From Galactobacillus timonensis (GTDB lineage: Bacteria > Bacillota_I > Bacilli_A > Erysipelotrichales > Erysipelotrichaceae): 64,000 bases of DNA. Of the stretch, positions 33,836 to 43,280 are shown piece by piece (positions within the stretch are counted from its first letter, which is position 1; every line of letters begins with the position of its first letter). Both the position numbers and the translations under genes were made by a program. The stretch is taken from positions 549,947 to 613,946 of the forward strand of contig NZ_LT964739.1 in the NCBI RefSeq assembly GCF_900240265.1. Direction: 5' to 3'. The notes under the pieces are model-generated. The model did no database searches, was not told the origin of the DNA, and saw nothing but the letters and a program-made list of their open reading frames with translations.

Positions 33836-34528
33836 CTATTTCCAGTTCGAGGCACCGCCCTTTGTCATATTGTACGAATGCGTCGCATGATAAAGGTGAA
33901 TCAGTTTTTTCTCCATCGTATTCAGCTCTTTGCGTTTGCAGGGAACGATGCGTACATAGGCATACATGCCATATTTCAGATCCCCATACACCTTCCCATT
34001 GCCGCGGCCGGCGAAATGGTTATACACCCGCTGATACACGGTCAGCGACTGGCCGACATAGACATTGTCATAATGCAGCAGATCATCGAAATCATTAAGC
34101 GGATCACGGTATGTCGCAATGACGTAACAACCCGGACCGTCATGGTACTTATAACCTTTATGTTTTCTGGCGTCGATAATCCAGTGGGAAAGAAACTCCT
34201 GACTGCTCTCCCATTTTCCATCCGCATTCATCGTTCGAATCAAAATGATGATGCCGCAAAGAAAGAAGACAACGGCGCCGGCCAGCACCATGATCCGTAC
34301 CGCCAGCGGCACCGTTACACCAAATTTCAGTACCAAAAACACAACTGCCAGCACACCTGCAATTGAAAACAGAAATCTGACTGCTTTTCGTGAACTTCCT
34401 TCATGAAGATGATGCGGATCCGCATTTAAAACCGGCCGACTGTCCCAGCGAACCAGATTGCCGTCCTTATCAAACTCAATCGTATAGATGACGCCGCAGC
34501 GTTCCTCATCCTTCGCCTCAAAAGTCAT
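33836..34528 (-). CDS. Membrane-anchored GIY-YIG nuclease-domain protein
   Basis: 230 residues from MTFEAKDEERCG. Two hydrophobic helices lie at about 50-70 and 78-98, followed by a GIY-YIG fold: GCYVIATY (first strand), VYVGQSLTVYQRVYNHF (Tyr-Gly and Arg) and a later MEKKLIHLYHATHSYNMTKGG with the metal-binding Glu and Asn. The tether is unusual for this nuclease fold. The gene ends in TAG. The longer upstream frame overlaps gpmI and is rejected. Confidence 0.75.
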   Translation of the reverse strand: MTFEAKDEERCGVIYTIEFDKDGNLVRWDSRPVLNADPHHLHEGSSRKAVRFLFSIAGVLAVVFLVLKFGVTVPLAVRIMVLAGAVVFFLCGIIILIRTMNADGKWESSQEFLSHWIIDARKHKGYKYHDGPGCYVIATYRDPLNDFDDLLHYDNVYVGQSLTVYQRVYNHFAGRGNGKVYGDLKYGMYAYVRIVPCKRKELNTMEKKLIHLYHATHSYNMTKGGASNWK

Positions 34529-34568
34529 GCCATGATTGTAGCAGGATGCTGAGGCTGCCACAGGTTTC

Positions 34569-34599
34569 AAAAAAAGGAACTGTCTCATCAACAGTCCCC
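34569..34599 (-). terminator. Terminator of gpmI
   Basis: GGGACTGT/ACAGTTCC stem followed on the minus strand by T7. Confidence 0.8.
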
Positions 34600-34625
34600 T
34601 TTTGCAGGAGTATCCTGCGTCTTGC

Positions 34626-36194
34626 TTACTTAATGATCGATTCGAGCCACTGCTCAGGCACATCATCGAATCCCAGCAGCTTTGCCACCGTAGCGGCAAC
34701 ATTGGCGAGACCAAAGTCACCATCCTTGATCTCAACACCTTCCGGTCCATTGTAGATGGCAAACGGAACCCGGGCCAGCGAATGCGACGTCTTCGGGTTG
34801 CCCTTGCCATCCAGCATCTCATCCGAGTTGCCATGATCCGCCATCACCATCAGCGTATAGTCTGCTTTCTGGCAGGCATCCATCAAACGGCGCAGATTCA
34901 GGTCAACGCTTTCGACACCGATAATCGTTGCCTCATAGTTGCCCGTGTGGCCGACCATATCACCGTTCGGATAGTTGCAGCGCAGGAACTGATACTTTCC
35001 GCTCTCGATTGCAGAGATCATCTTCTCCGTAACTTCCGTCGCCTTCATCCACGGCTTCTGATCAAAGGGAATAATATCCGACGGAACCTCTTCCCAGTCC
35101 TCAAGCTCCTCCGAAAACTTTTCGGAACGGTTGCCGTTCCAGAAGTACGTCATATGACCGAACTTCTGCGTCTCCGAGCAGGCATAGCTCTTAACGCCCT
35201 TCTTAACCAGATACTCCGACAGCGTATGCTCAATATGCGGCGGCTCCACGAGGAAGTTTGCCGGCAGCTTCAGATCGCCGTCATACTGCAGCATGCCGCA
35301 GTAGAAGACCTTCGGCTTCTTCGGCATCGGGAACTTGTCAAAGCCCTTGTCCATATAATCGAAGGCCTTGGAAATCTCAACTGCACGGTCACCGCGGAAG
35401 TTGAAGAGGATGACAGAATCACCATCATCAATCGTACCGACCGGCTTACCGTCCTTGGCAATCACGAAGCCCGGCAGATACTGATCCGTATAGCCGCCTT
35501 CCTTACGCAGCGTCTCAATCGCCTCACGAGCAGAACCAAACTGACGACCGTCACCCATCACATGGATGTGCCAGCCCTTCTCTACCATTGACCAGTCAGC
35601 TTCATAGCGGTCCATGGTGATGACCATACGTCCGCCTCCCGAAGCGATGCATGCGTGGAACGCATCATCGTTGAGGCCCTTGATCGTGTCCTCAAGCTGA
35701 TCGACATACTGAAGTGCACTCGTCTCCGGAACATCACGGCCATCGAGCAGCGCGTGGACACGGACTTCATGAATGCCTTCCTTCTTGGCTTCACCCATCA
35801 TCGCAATCAGATGCGAAATGTTGGAATGAACGTTGCCATCCGACAGAAGACCCAGGAAATGCAGCTTCCCGTCGTGTTCCTTGGCATAGGCAACCGCCTT
35901 CTTCCACGCATCCGACTGATAAATCGCTCCGGACGCGATTGACTCATTCACGAGCTTTGCGCCCTGGGCATAGATCTGGCCGCAGCCAAGGGCATTGTGA
36001 CCAACTTCCGAGTTACCCATATCCTTATCGCTCGGCAGACCTACCGCTGTGCCGCTTGCCTTGATTGTGGTATGCGGCCACTTCGTCATCAGTTCATCGA
36101 TCTGCGGCTTATAGGAATGCATCACGGCGTTGCCATGATCCACATCCGTCCAGCCGACACCATCCATTACTACCAGTACTACAGGTTTTGACAT
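34626..36194 (-). CDS. gpmI: 2,3-bisphosphoglycerate-independent phosphoglycerate mutase
   Basis: 522 residues from MSKPVVLVVMDGVG (the longer MKRRTN start is less likely since GAGGAG fits this ATG). The metal and Ser motif GNSEVGHNALG, DGRDVPETSA, NFRGDRAVEIS and the late MADHGNSDEM are all canonical. It interconverts 3- and 2-phosphoglycerate using two Mn ions. Monocistronic. Confidence 0.96.
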   Translation of the reverse strand: MSKPVVLVVMDGVGWTDVDHGNAVMHSYKPQIDELMTKWPHTTIKASGTAVGLPSDKDMGNSEVGHNALGCGQIYAQGAKLVNESIASGAIYQSDAWKKAVAYAKEHDGKLHFLGLLSDGNVHSNISHLIAMMGEAKKEGIHEVRVHALLDGRDVPETSALQYVDQLEDTIKGLNDDAFHACIASGGGRMVITMDRYEADWSMVEKGWHIHVMGDGRQFGSAREAIETLRKEGGYTDQYLPGFVIAKDGKPVGTIDDGDSVILFNFRGDRAVEISKAFDYMDKGFDKFPMPKKPKVFYCGMLQYDGDLKLPANFLVEPPHIEHTLSEYLVKKGVKSYACSETQKFGHMTYFWNGNRSEKFSEELEDWEEVPSDIIPFDQKPWMKATEVTEKMISAIESGKYQFLRCNYPNGDMVGHTGNYEATIIGVESVDLNLRRLMDACQKADYTLMVMADHGNSDEMLDGKGNPKTSHSLARVPFAIYNGPEGVEIKDGDFGLANVAATVAKLLGFDDVPEQWLESIIK

Positions 36195-36326
36195 GTTTGT
36201 TCTCCTCTTCAATTCGAACCTTTCCTACTATAGCATTCTCATGTGAAAAACGGCACAGGCAGCCGCAAATTCGCTCCTCATTTCCCGTTTCCACAGCCAT
36301 CTCCTAAACGCGCTAGAATGGGACAT

Positions 36327-37046
36327 ATGCCGGGTTTAGGTACGATTGTAAATATGGCCGCCATCGTCCTGGGAGGTATCCTGGGGCGCCTGTGCGGTAA
36401 GCTTCTTTCGAAAAAGAGTCAGGAAGGCATCATGGGGACCTGCGGTGTCATGACGTTCTTCCTTGGCGTCGGCGGCGCATTGGCCCAGATGCTCAAGATC
36501 GACAGCGGCGTCCTTTCGACGCAGGGCTCCATGATGATGATCTTTTCCCTACTGATTGGAACCGTCGTAGGAGAGCTGCTTGATATTGAGGGAAAACTCG
36601 TTTCCTTTGGCGTATGGCTTCGCAACAGGACGGGCAACGCCAACAATTCCGGATTCGTCACCGCCTTCGTGACAGCTTCTCTGACCGTATGTATCGGGGC
36701 CATGGCAATTATCGGATCGATCGAGGATGGAATCTATGGCAACCATACCATCCTCTTTACCAAGGCCATTCTTGACTTCATCATCATCTTTGCCATGGCG
36801 GCAGCGCTTGGATCCGGTGCCATCTTCTCCGCCATTCCGGTCGGAATTCTGCAGGGAACCGTTACGATTCTCGCATCGATTGCGGCGCCTTTAATGACCG
36901 ATGCCGCAATGGCCAATCTTTCCTATGTGGGCAATATTCTGATTGCCTGCGTCGGCGTCAATCTTCTGTTTCCCAATAAGATCTCGGTCGCAAATATGCT
37001 GCCGAGTCTGATCGTCGCAATCGTCTGGGCTTTTCTTCCCTTCTGA
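36327..37046 (+). CDS. DUF554 membrane protein (YdfK/YqgA-like)
   Basis: 239 residues with about seven hydrophobic segments. GLGTIVNMAAIVLGGILGRL at the N-terminus and FVTASLTVCIGAMAIIGSIEDG are the defining DUF554 blocks. Function unknown; a transport role is often supposed. An alternative ATG is 9 bp upstream; neither start has a good ribosome binding site. Confidence 0.88.
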   Translation: MPGLGTIVNMAAIVLGGILGRLCGKLLSKKSQEGIMGTCGVMTFFLGVGGALAQMLKIDSGVLSTQGSMMMIFSLLIGTVVGELLDIEGKLVSFGVWLRNRTGNANNSGFVTAFVTASLTVCIGAMAIIGSIEDGIYGNHTILFTKAILDFIIIFAMAAALGSGAIFSAIPVGILQGTVTILASIAAPLMTDAAMANLSYVGNILIACVGVNLLFPNKISVANMLPSLIVAIVWAFLPF

Positions 37047-37082
37047 ACCATTCTTCAATTTTCTTTTCACCCAGGAAATCTA

Positions 37083-37111
37083 TTGTTCGCAAAATATTGG
37101 ATTGCTAAAAT
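37083..37111 (+). promoter_or_regulatory. Promoter of the flavin reductase gene
   Basis: TTGTTC (37083-37088), a 17-bp spacer and TAAAAT (37106-37111). The predicted start coincides with the hairpin leader. Confidence 0.6.
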
Positions 37112-37117
37112 ATCCGT

Positions 37118-37175
37118 GAAAGAGCAGGCAGCTTCATTCATCATTACAGATCCAGTCAATGAACAGCCTGCTTTC
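37118..37175 (+). promoter_or_regulatory. Hairpin leader upstream of the flavin reductase gene
   Basis: GCAGGC (37124-37129) pairs with GCCTGC (37166-37171), extended by GAAA/TTTC. An inner TTCATT/AATGAA helix (37133-37138 with 37158-37163) stacks above it. There is no T run, so it is not a simple terminator. It ends 18 nt before the start codon. Confidence 0.45.
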
Positions 37176-37192
37176 CGTGAGGGGAAAAGAAT

Positions 37193-39118
37193 ATGATAGA
37201 CAATCGCTTTTCAAAAGCCGCAGTTTCCGGCCTCTTTGCCATCGCTCTAGCCCTGTCCGGCTGCTCCACTGGCGACAAATCGTCTGGCGGCGTCTCCGGC
37301 ACATTTACCGGCACTGCTGTGGGCATGGGTGGAAACTCCAACCCTGTCACCGTCACACTCACTCTGACGGACAGCGTCATCACCGATGTCAAGGCTGAAG
37401 GCCCGGGTGAAACCGAAGGCATCGGCTCCAAGGCCATCGATGCCCTGCCGCAGGAAATGATCGATTCCAACAGCGTCAATGTCGACACGGTATCCGGGGC
37501 AACGATCACTTCCAAGGCCATCATCGAAGCCGCGACCGCAGCTCTGAAGGAAGCGGGTTTGGAGCCTTCCGACCTGCAGGCAAAGGAAACATCATCCACC
37601 GCAGCCGCAGCGGAAGACGTTACCAAGGATACAGACATCGTCATCATCGGTGCCGGCGGCGCAGGAATGACAGCTGCGATCACCGCATCCGATGCCGGTA
37701 AGAGCGTCATCATCCTGGAAAGTCAGCCGATGGCAGGCGGAAACACCGTACGTTCCACCGGCGGACTGAACGCTGCCGGAACGCCAGAGCAGAAGAAGAT
37801 GGAATTCAACGAAGCGGCTGGCGTCGAGAAGACACTTGAGACCGCTAAGAACGACTGGGCAGACAACGAAACCATCACGGCCCTGGCCGCTACCGTCCAG
37901 CAGCAGTGGGATGACTGGCAGGCCGGGGATCAGTCCGAATACTTCGATACCCCGGAGCTGATGGCCCTGGATACGATGATCGGCGGACACGGCATCAATA
38001 ATCCCGATCTCGTCAAGACACTGACAGATAACAGCGCAGGCGCCATTGAATGGCTCCACGAACACGGCGCAGATCTGACCCTGGTCGGTGCGGCTGGAGG
38101 AGCGAGTGTCAAACGCATCCATTCACCGCAGGATGCCGATGGAAAGAAGCTGGCCGTCGGCGCCTACATCGTTCCGATTCTTGAGAAGAACGTCGAAGAT
38201 CGCGGCATCGAAATCATGTACAGCACAACCGCGAAGAAGATACTGACAGATGACACAGGCGCCGCCATCGGCGTAGAAGCCGAAGGCGCCGAAGGAAATA
38301 CTGTGACAATCAACGCAAAGGCAGTCATCGATGCGGCAGGAGGATTCGGTGCCAACATGGACATGGTCACCAAATACAAGCCTGAGCTTGCCGGCTTCTG
38401 CACAACCAACGCCGCCGGAGCACAGGGACAGGGCATCGTCATGGCCCAGGACATCGGTGCCGATACCGTTGACATGGATCAGATCCAGATCCATCCGACC
38501 GTACATCTTGACGACGATGGAAACGCACATCTGATTACCGAAGGACTCAGAGGCGACGGCGCCATCCTGGTCAATCAGGAAGGCAAGCGCTTCTATGACG
38601 AAGTGAGCACCCGTGACAAGGTATCCGCAGCCGAAATCGAACAGACCGATTCCAGCGCATGGCTCATCATCGATCAGAAGATGGTAGATGCGTCCGCTGT
38701 CATTCAGGGCTATATCGATGCCGGCTACACCTTCACAGGCAATACGCCGGAAGAACTGGCAAAGCAGATCGGCATCGACCCAACAGCCTTAGCTGATACA
38801 CTGACAACCTGGAACGGATATGTCGCAGCCGGATCGGATCCTGACTTTGGCAGAACCAGCTTCGCCGAACCGCTCGACACCACTCCCTACTATGCCATCA
38901 AGGTAACCCCGGGCATCCACCACACCATGGGCGGCCTGCGCATCAACACAAGCGCCGAAGTACTGAACACCGATGGAAACGCCATCCCCGGCCTCTTCGC
39001 AGCAGGCGAAGTAACCGGCGGCGTCCATGGCGGCAACCGTCTTGGCGGAACAGCAGTCACTGACATCATCGTCTTCGGACAGATTGCCGGTAACAGTGCC
39101 GTCAGTTACATCAAGTAA
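37193..39118 (+). CDS. Lipoprotein flavin reductase: FMN-binding domain plus flavocytochrome-c-type FAD domain
   Basis: 641 residues. Signal and lipobox ALSGC (about 20-24) anchor it outside the membrane. An FMN-binding domain (about 40-120) has the flavinylation motif DTVSGAT, where ApbE attaches FMN to Thr. The rest is a fumarate-reductase-like FAD domain: DIVIIGAGGAGMTAAI, STGGLNAAG, VHLDDDGNAHLITEGLRGDG and a C-terminal GLFAAGEVTGGVHGGNRLGG. Such proteins are extracellular reductases (fumarate, urocanate, cinnamate and so on) in flavin-based respiration. The acceptor cannot be read from the sequence. Confidence 0.93.
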   Translation: MIDNRFSKAAVSGLFAIALALSGCSTGDKSSGGVSGTFTGTAVGMGGNSNPVTVTLTLTDSVITDVKAEGPGETEGIGSKAIDALPQEMIDSNSVNVDTVSGATITSKAIIEAATAALKEAGLEPSDLQAKETSSTAAAAEDVTKDTDIVIIGAGGAGMTAAITASDAGKSVIILESQPMAGGNTVRSTGGLNAAGTPEQKKMEFNEAAGVEKTLETAKNDWADNETITALAATVQQQWDDWQAGDQSEYFDTPELMALDTMIGGHGINNPDLVKTLTDNSAGAIEWLHEHGADLTLVGAAGGASVKRIHSPQDADGKKLAVGAYIVPILEKNVEDRGIEIMYSTTAKKILTDDTGAAIGVEAEGAEGNTVTINAKAVIDAAGGFGANMDMVTKYKPELAGFCTTNAAGAQGQGIVMAQDIGADTVDMDQIQIHPTVHLDDDGNAHLITEGLRGDGAILVNQEGKRFYDEVSTRDKVSAAEIEQTDSSAWLIIDQKMVDASAVIQGYIDAGYTFTGNTPEELAKQIGIDPTALADTLTTWNGYVAAGSDPDFGRTSFAEPLDTTPYYAIKVTPGIHHTMGGLRINTSAEVLNTDGNAIPGLFAAGEVTGGVHGGNRLGGTAVTDIIVFGQIAGNSAVSYIK

Positions 39119-39146
39119 CAGACACAGTCACAACAGGATCATCAAA

Positions 39147-39183
39147 GGCCTGACAGCACATTCGCTGCCAGGCCATTATTTTT
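39147..39183 (+). terminator. Terminator of the flavin reductase gene, hit by a MITE
   Basis: GGCCTG/CAGGCC stem followed by ATTATTTTT. The T tract is the target of the adjacent MITE and is duplicated on its other side. Confidence 0.8.
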
Positions 39184-39601
39184 CAGGCCGGATTTGCACA
39201 CGGGTGCTATCGCCCCCCTGATTTTGCCTTCTTTCCGGCAAACAATGTTCTGTATCTAAGCGTTTCAGGCGTTTCAAAACCTAGATTTAACAGAAGGTCG
39301 ATCTTTTCGTAGATATCATTTGGTGCGTTGATGACGCTGGCTGTAATGGGTTATGACGTCATTCCGAATAAAGTCGTCGGAAGAAGTGCGGACAGGCAAC
39401 AAATCCCAGGGCGTTTTACGCCGGGATTTGAATCGATTCGGCTTTGAGTTCATTGGGGTGGTGGCCCTAGACTTAGGCAGACAGCAGTGCAGGGCCACCA
39501 CGCACCAAGTACACAGCTGCCTGCCTGAGCATACTTTCTAAGTTCCTGTCGGAACTGCCATAATCGTATGCCAATTAGCACCCGTGTGCAAATCCGGCCT
39601 T
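39184..39601. mobile_element. MITE: internally deleted IS1595-family element
   Basis: About 418 bp with perfect 25-bp terminal inverted repeats (39185-39209 and 39576-39600) and an 8-bp duplication TTATTTTT (39176-39183 and 39602-39609). Read on the minus strand, the inside begins with an RRKTPWD segment and ends with ETPETLRYR, matching the two ends of the IS1595 transposase at 9.6-10.7 kb (RRRTPWD and IPETLRYR). The middle is deleted. The repeats differ from those of the complete copy, so it is a relative, not a direct derivative. Confidence 0.88.
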
Positions 39602-39723
39602 TTATTTTTACGTTGCCCATATATGTCAGTTACAAGAATGAATTCAAGCACATGAAAACCGGAATCGTAATCAATCCCGGTTTATCACGTTGTTATTAAT
39701 CGAATCTGAAGAAAACATCTTGC

Positions 39724-40921
39724 TTAATTTTCTGCACTGGTCTTTGGAACAGTTTTTACAGAAACAGCTGGAGATACAGTAGCTGGAGCTGCTGTTGAAG
39801 TCGTTACAGGTGTAGAAGAAGCTGTTGCTGTAGGAGATGCTGTGGGAACTGCCGAAGGTATTGGTGTAGCAGTGGGCATTGGTGTAGGATCAGGAATTTT
39901 CGTATTGGTAAGTGTTTCCCCATCTTTCACTTCCTGAACATCACTGGAATAGCCTGCAATTTCTTTTTCCAGAACGCTATAGACAGCTTCGTTCCCATTC
40001 AGTGCCTTTGGAAGACCAGAATAGGTAACTGTATAAGTATTATCCCCGTTATCTGTTATTTCAGGATCGTAGTTAGTCAGTTCATTTCCACTTTCCTTCA
40101 GAGTCAGATAACCTGCATACGTCGAAACATCCGGGCGGGTGCCACTCGCGTTATTCGAATCTTCCCACTTCTTTGTGAATGAAATGCTTGTTGTCTCGCT
40201 TTCTTTCCTGATCGTTGTAGAGATATTCATCGTCTCTTTTTGGATCTTCAAACCGACCATGTTCTGATAATTACTAGTTGATGGTTTATATACGCGAAGG
40301 TCTCCATCAACCCAGGGAACATCAGAAGAAACCGATATTTCAACTGCCTCATCCGGCTCGCTTTCGCTGACCAAAGTAAATGTTTCTCCTGATTTAACTT
40401 CAGTTACACCGTTGGTTGTGTGAATATTTCCCGGAAGGTTTAAAGTAAACCACGTACTTATTCCAGTGGCCGTGAATGTTATTGGACTGGAAACCCATGT
40501 CTTGTCTTCCTTTTGGGTAAACACAGCATTCTGTGTTAAACCGAGCGCAGAAGCAGCAGGCGCGCTTGTTAAAACACTCTTGGTCGAAGCGTCAGCTTCC
40601 TTCAGCAATTCTTTTCCCAATCCAACCGCTGAAATACTTTTGGTGCCAGATATTCCGGCACTGTCCATCATCGACCATACAGCATAGCTTGTACTCCAGT
40701 AAGGTTTCATCGTTTCCGTTAACAGGGCAGTGGGCGTTGATGAATATCCTGGAGCATACACATAACTTGAAGCTGCAGAATAAAAAGGAAGTCTCTCAAT
40801 ATCAGCCGCGGTCATCCCCGATTTGGTAGTCCCCTTCAGGTTAATAACTGCAGTCACAAAAGCACCCAGGTCGGTCAATTCATCTTGATTTGGATAATTG
40901 TCCGCTTCATAAGTAAATTTT
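39724..40921 (-). pseudogene. Thioester/Cna-B surface adhesin, 3' fragment after IS110 insertion
   Basis: This fragment continues the gene begun at 43055. It opens (just after the IS) KFTYEADNYPNQDELTDLGAF, the second half of a thioester (TQXA-like) domain. It goes on to a domain with beta-rich sequence, a Cna-B repeat (SISFTKKWEDSNNASGTRPD, about residues 235-325 of the open frame) and a Pro/Thr/Ala wall-spanning stretch. It ends VPKTSAEN with a stop and no hydrophobic anchor. It cannot be translated from a native start. Confidence 0.8.
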
Positions 40922-40929
40922 TTCTATTA

Positions 40930-41264
40930 TGAAATCAGGAAGAATCCAGTCCTGATTGAGCTGTCATGAGCATATGAATCTACAATGGTAAGGTCAGGAT
41001 TACCTGGATGTATTCCTGGCCTTTCCTGCGTATAGGCATATACCGGAAAGGTCTGGGTAAAAGTAAGGACGCCGCTTTTTTTAAGCTATCGAACGATAAG
41101 CCAGTAACAAAAAACGTCCTGCTTCCCTTTTGTGATATAGCCAGCTTAATCAAAATGTGCAGCCGGAAGTATTCAGGCATGCCGTATCTAATCCAGAAAA
41201 ATCAGCTGTCGCAAAGGTTCAGGGAAGCTTTACCGCAGACATTTATGCCAGAGGAGGCTCTTTT
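40930..41264 (+). ncRNA. Predicted bridge RNA region of the IS110 element
   Basis: A 335-bp non-coding left end precedes the recombinase ATG. It has several short helices, such as AATCAGGA/TCCTGATT at its start, and repeated GGTCAGGATTACCTGG-like segments. IS110 elements encode here a bridge RNA whose two loops pair with target and donor DNA. The region is assigned by position; I have not defined the loops. Confidence 0.5.
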
Positions 41265-42485
41265 ATGGACGGACCAATTATCACGGTAGATGTCTCAAAA
41301 GGCAACTGCCACTATCAGCCGTGGCTGACAGCAGGCCATTCCCTGCGGAAGCCGAAAGTGCTGAACGATACGAAAGATGGCTTTGAAGCATTGTCTGAAA
41401 CCATTGAGATGGTGAAGGAGAAGAGCGAAGCTGATACAGTCCCGGTAGTATTCGAGGCGACCGGCATCTACCATCGCTGTCTCCAGAAGTATCTTGATGA
41501 TATAGGAAATCCTTACATTGTCGTTCCGCCACTGCTGTCTGCAGCTTATCGGAAGACGAACCTTCATGGCAATAAGACAGACAATGCGGATTGTGCCCAT
41601 ATCGCCAAAGTGTATTACCAGGAAGAACATCTCCAGTGCCACCAGAATGAATCGGATACATATGCACGTCTGCGGGCAAAGAATCGCATGTATGAGAGCG
41701 AATTGAAGATCCTGCGTCAGCGGAAATGCACGTTCCGGGCAATGCTGGATGTGATCTATCCGCGCATGGATAAGTGCTTCAAAGGGCATGCAAGCCTTTA
41801 CGATTCGGTTCCGATGGAGGTGCTGAAGAAATATCCGCATCCATCATTACTTCTCAGGCACAGGGAGGAAACCATTGTGAAAGCGATCCGGAAGCCCGCA
41901 GGTCATAAGAAAGGCTTCACTGAAAATATCGTTCACAAGATGTATCAGTGTGCAGAGGAATGTTATTCCGGCGTGGATGCGGACAGTGTGGAAGTACAGC
42001 AGTTTCCTCAGATGATCAATGAACTCATGGAGCAGATGGAGCTCTGCAATACATACCTTGAGGAACTGATCGAAGATGCCAGTAAGCTTCCTTCCTTTGC
42101 GATTCTGCTCAGTATTCCTGGAATTGGCAGGAACATCGCGGCACGGATCATCGCGGAAATCGGCGATGTCACACGTTTCAGAAATGCACGGGGCATCGTA
42201 GCATATGCAGGACTGAATCCGAAGATCAATCAGTCAGGTGAGAAGGATGGAACCCACCTGGCTATATCCAAGAAAGGGAACAGACATCTGAGGTGTCTTC
42301 TTTATCTGGCAGTCACGTGCAACTACAGACTGAAAAAGGGAGATTCTATTTATCAGTTCAACCAAAAGAAAAGGCAGCAGGCTGCATCTCCATTAAAGCC
42401 CAAAGCTGCCAATATCGCTGCGGCGGATAAACTATTGGTAGTAATTTATTCGCTTATGAAGAACGGCTCAACTTTCCGTTCCTGA
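41265..42485 (+). CDS. IS110-family recombinase (DEDD transposase)
   Basis: 406 residues from the ATG at 41265, with AGAGGAGG upstream; a longer frame (41157) crosses the non-coding end and is rejected. N-terminal RuvC-like DEDD domain: TVDVSKGN (Asp), VFEATGIYH (Glu) and HGNKTDNADCAHIA (Asp pair). The C-terminal Transposase_20 domain has LLSIPGIGRNIAARIIAEIGD and the catalytic Ser region YAGLNPKINQSG. Intact. Confidence 0.93.
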   Translation: MDGPIITVDVSKGNCHYQPWLTAGHSLRKPKVLNDTKDGFEALSETIEMVKEKSEADTVPVVFEATGIYHRCLQKYLDDIGNPYIVVPPLLSAAYRKTNLHGNKTDNADCAHIAKVYYQEEHLQCHQNESDTYARLRAKNRMYESELKILRQRKCTFRAMLDVIYPRMDKCFKGHASLYDSVPMEVLKKYPHPSLLLRHREETIVKAIRKPAGHKKGFTENIVHKMYQCAEECYSGVDADSVEVQQFPQMINELMEQMELCNTYLEELIEDASKLPSFAILLSIPGIGRNIAARIIAEIGDVTRFRNARGIVAYAGLNPKINQSGEKDGTHLAISKKGNRHLRCLLYLAVTCNYRLKKGDSIYQFNQKKRQQAASPLKPKAANIAAADKLLVVIYSLMKNGSTFRS

Positions 42486-42611
42486 GCAGATTATAGAACA
42501 AATTTTCAAAACCGGGGAGCCTGTCTCCTCTTTTCGTGGTGCCCGATCAGAAAAATTCTGAAGCTTATGAATTTATCGAAGAAATCTCCAAAAAAGGCTT
42601 GATTTAAGTTA

Positions 42612-43055
42612 TCAAATTTTTGTTCCAATGGTATCGGGAAAATCTGTACGCAGCGGATCATCATCCGATAAACTCAAAAGCTTGTTAAAATCATCATCCG
42701 TAATTGGCGTTGGGTTTTTTTCGGAAAACGCCCCAAAGCCATTGCTGTTATAACCCGCATAAATCACTCGCTTCAGCTGATCCGCAAGATTATCAATGTC
42801 TGCTTGCTGTGTTAATCCATTTGCAAGGCAGAAGTCCTGAAAGCTGATCTCCTGGTATGGCTCCGCCGAATCCGGCCACTTTAGGCCATTCTACAGACAA
42901 TACAGGTAAATCGTGGTTTCACCTTCTGTAACTACATAAGATGATCCATCATATTCTATTGTCTTGTCCGGTCCATCTGCTTTAACAGGCTGTGCAGATA
43001 AAACCATGAATAGTGCCGTTGTTACAGTCAATATTTGTCTTAACCAGTGCTTCAT
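42612..43055 (-). pseudogene. Thioester/Cna-B surface adhesin, 5' fragment with amber codon
   Basis: From ATG 43055 (GGAAAGG upstream) the frame reads a signal peptide (MKHWLRQILTVTTALFMVLS, cleavage after KA) and the start of a thioester domain. YLYCL is followed by a TAG (42891-42893), then NGLKWPDSAEPYQ and about 85 further in-frame residues up to the IS110 junction. Family members have an ordinary residue at the amber position, and the Cys of YCL is the expected thioester residue. The gene is thus broken twice. Confidence 0.8.
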
Positions 43056-43192
43056 TAAAGATACCTTTCCATCAATTTAATCCAAAGTATATCGAATTAT
43101 TATTTACTTTGTCATCAGAAACACTTGCATTTTTGCGTATAGTTATTATATTTATTCACTTTTTTGTATTCGATATTTTACTTTTTGAACAG

Positions 43193-43244
43193 AAAAAGCA
43201 GTTTCTGCAGAGAGTTATTTCTCCATTGCAGAAACCGCTTTTTT
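43193..43244 (-). terminator. Terminator after kdgT
   Basis: A long stem AAAAGC(A)GTTTCTGCA paired with TGCAGAAACCGCTTTT. A/T tracts on both sides make it possibly bidirectional. Confidence 0.75.
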
Positions 43245-43280
43245 ATTATCGCTGATACCTGCTGCGGGAATCGTGAAGGT

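Larger units (their letters stand above)
40922..42620 (+). mobile_element. IS110-family element inside the adhesin gene
   Basis: About 1.7 kb, without terminal inverted repeats as is usual for IS110. Both junctions contain AAATTTT (near 40915-40921 and 42614-42620). Removing the element rejoins the adhesin frame as DTIGTKFTYEAD. It carries one recombinase gene with a long non-coding left end. Confidence 0.88.
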
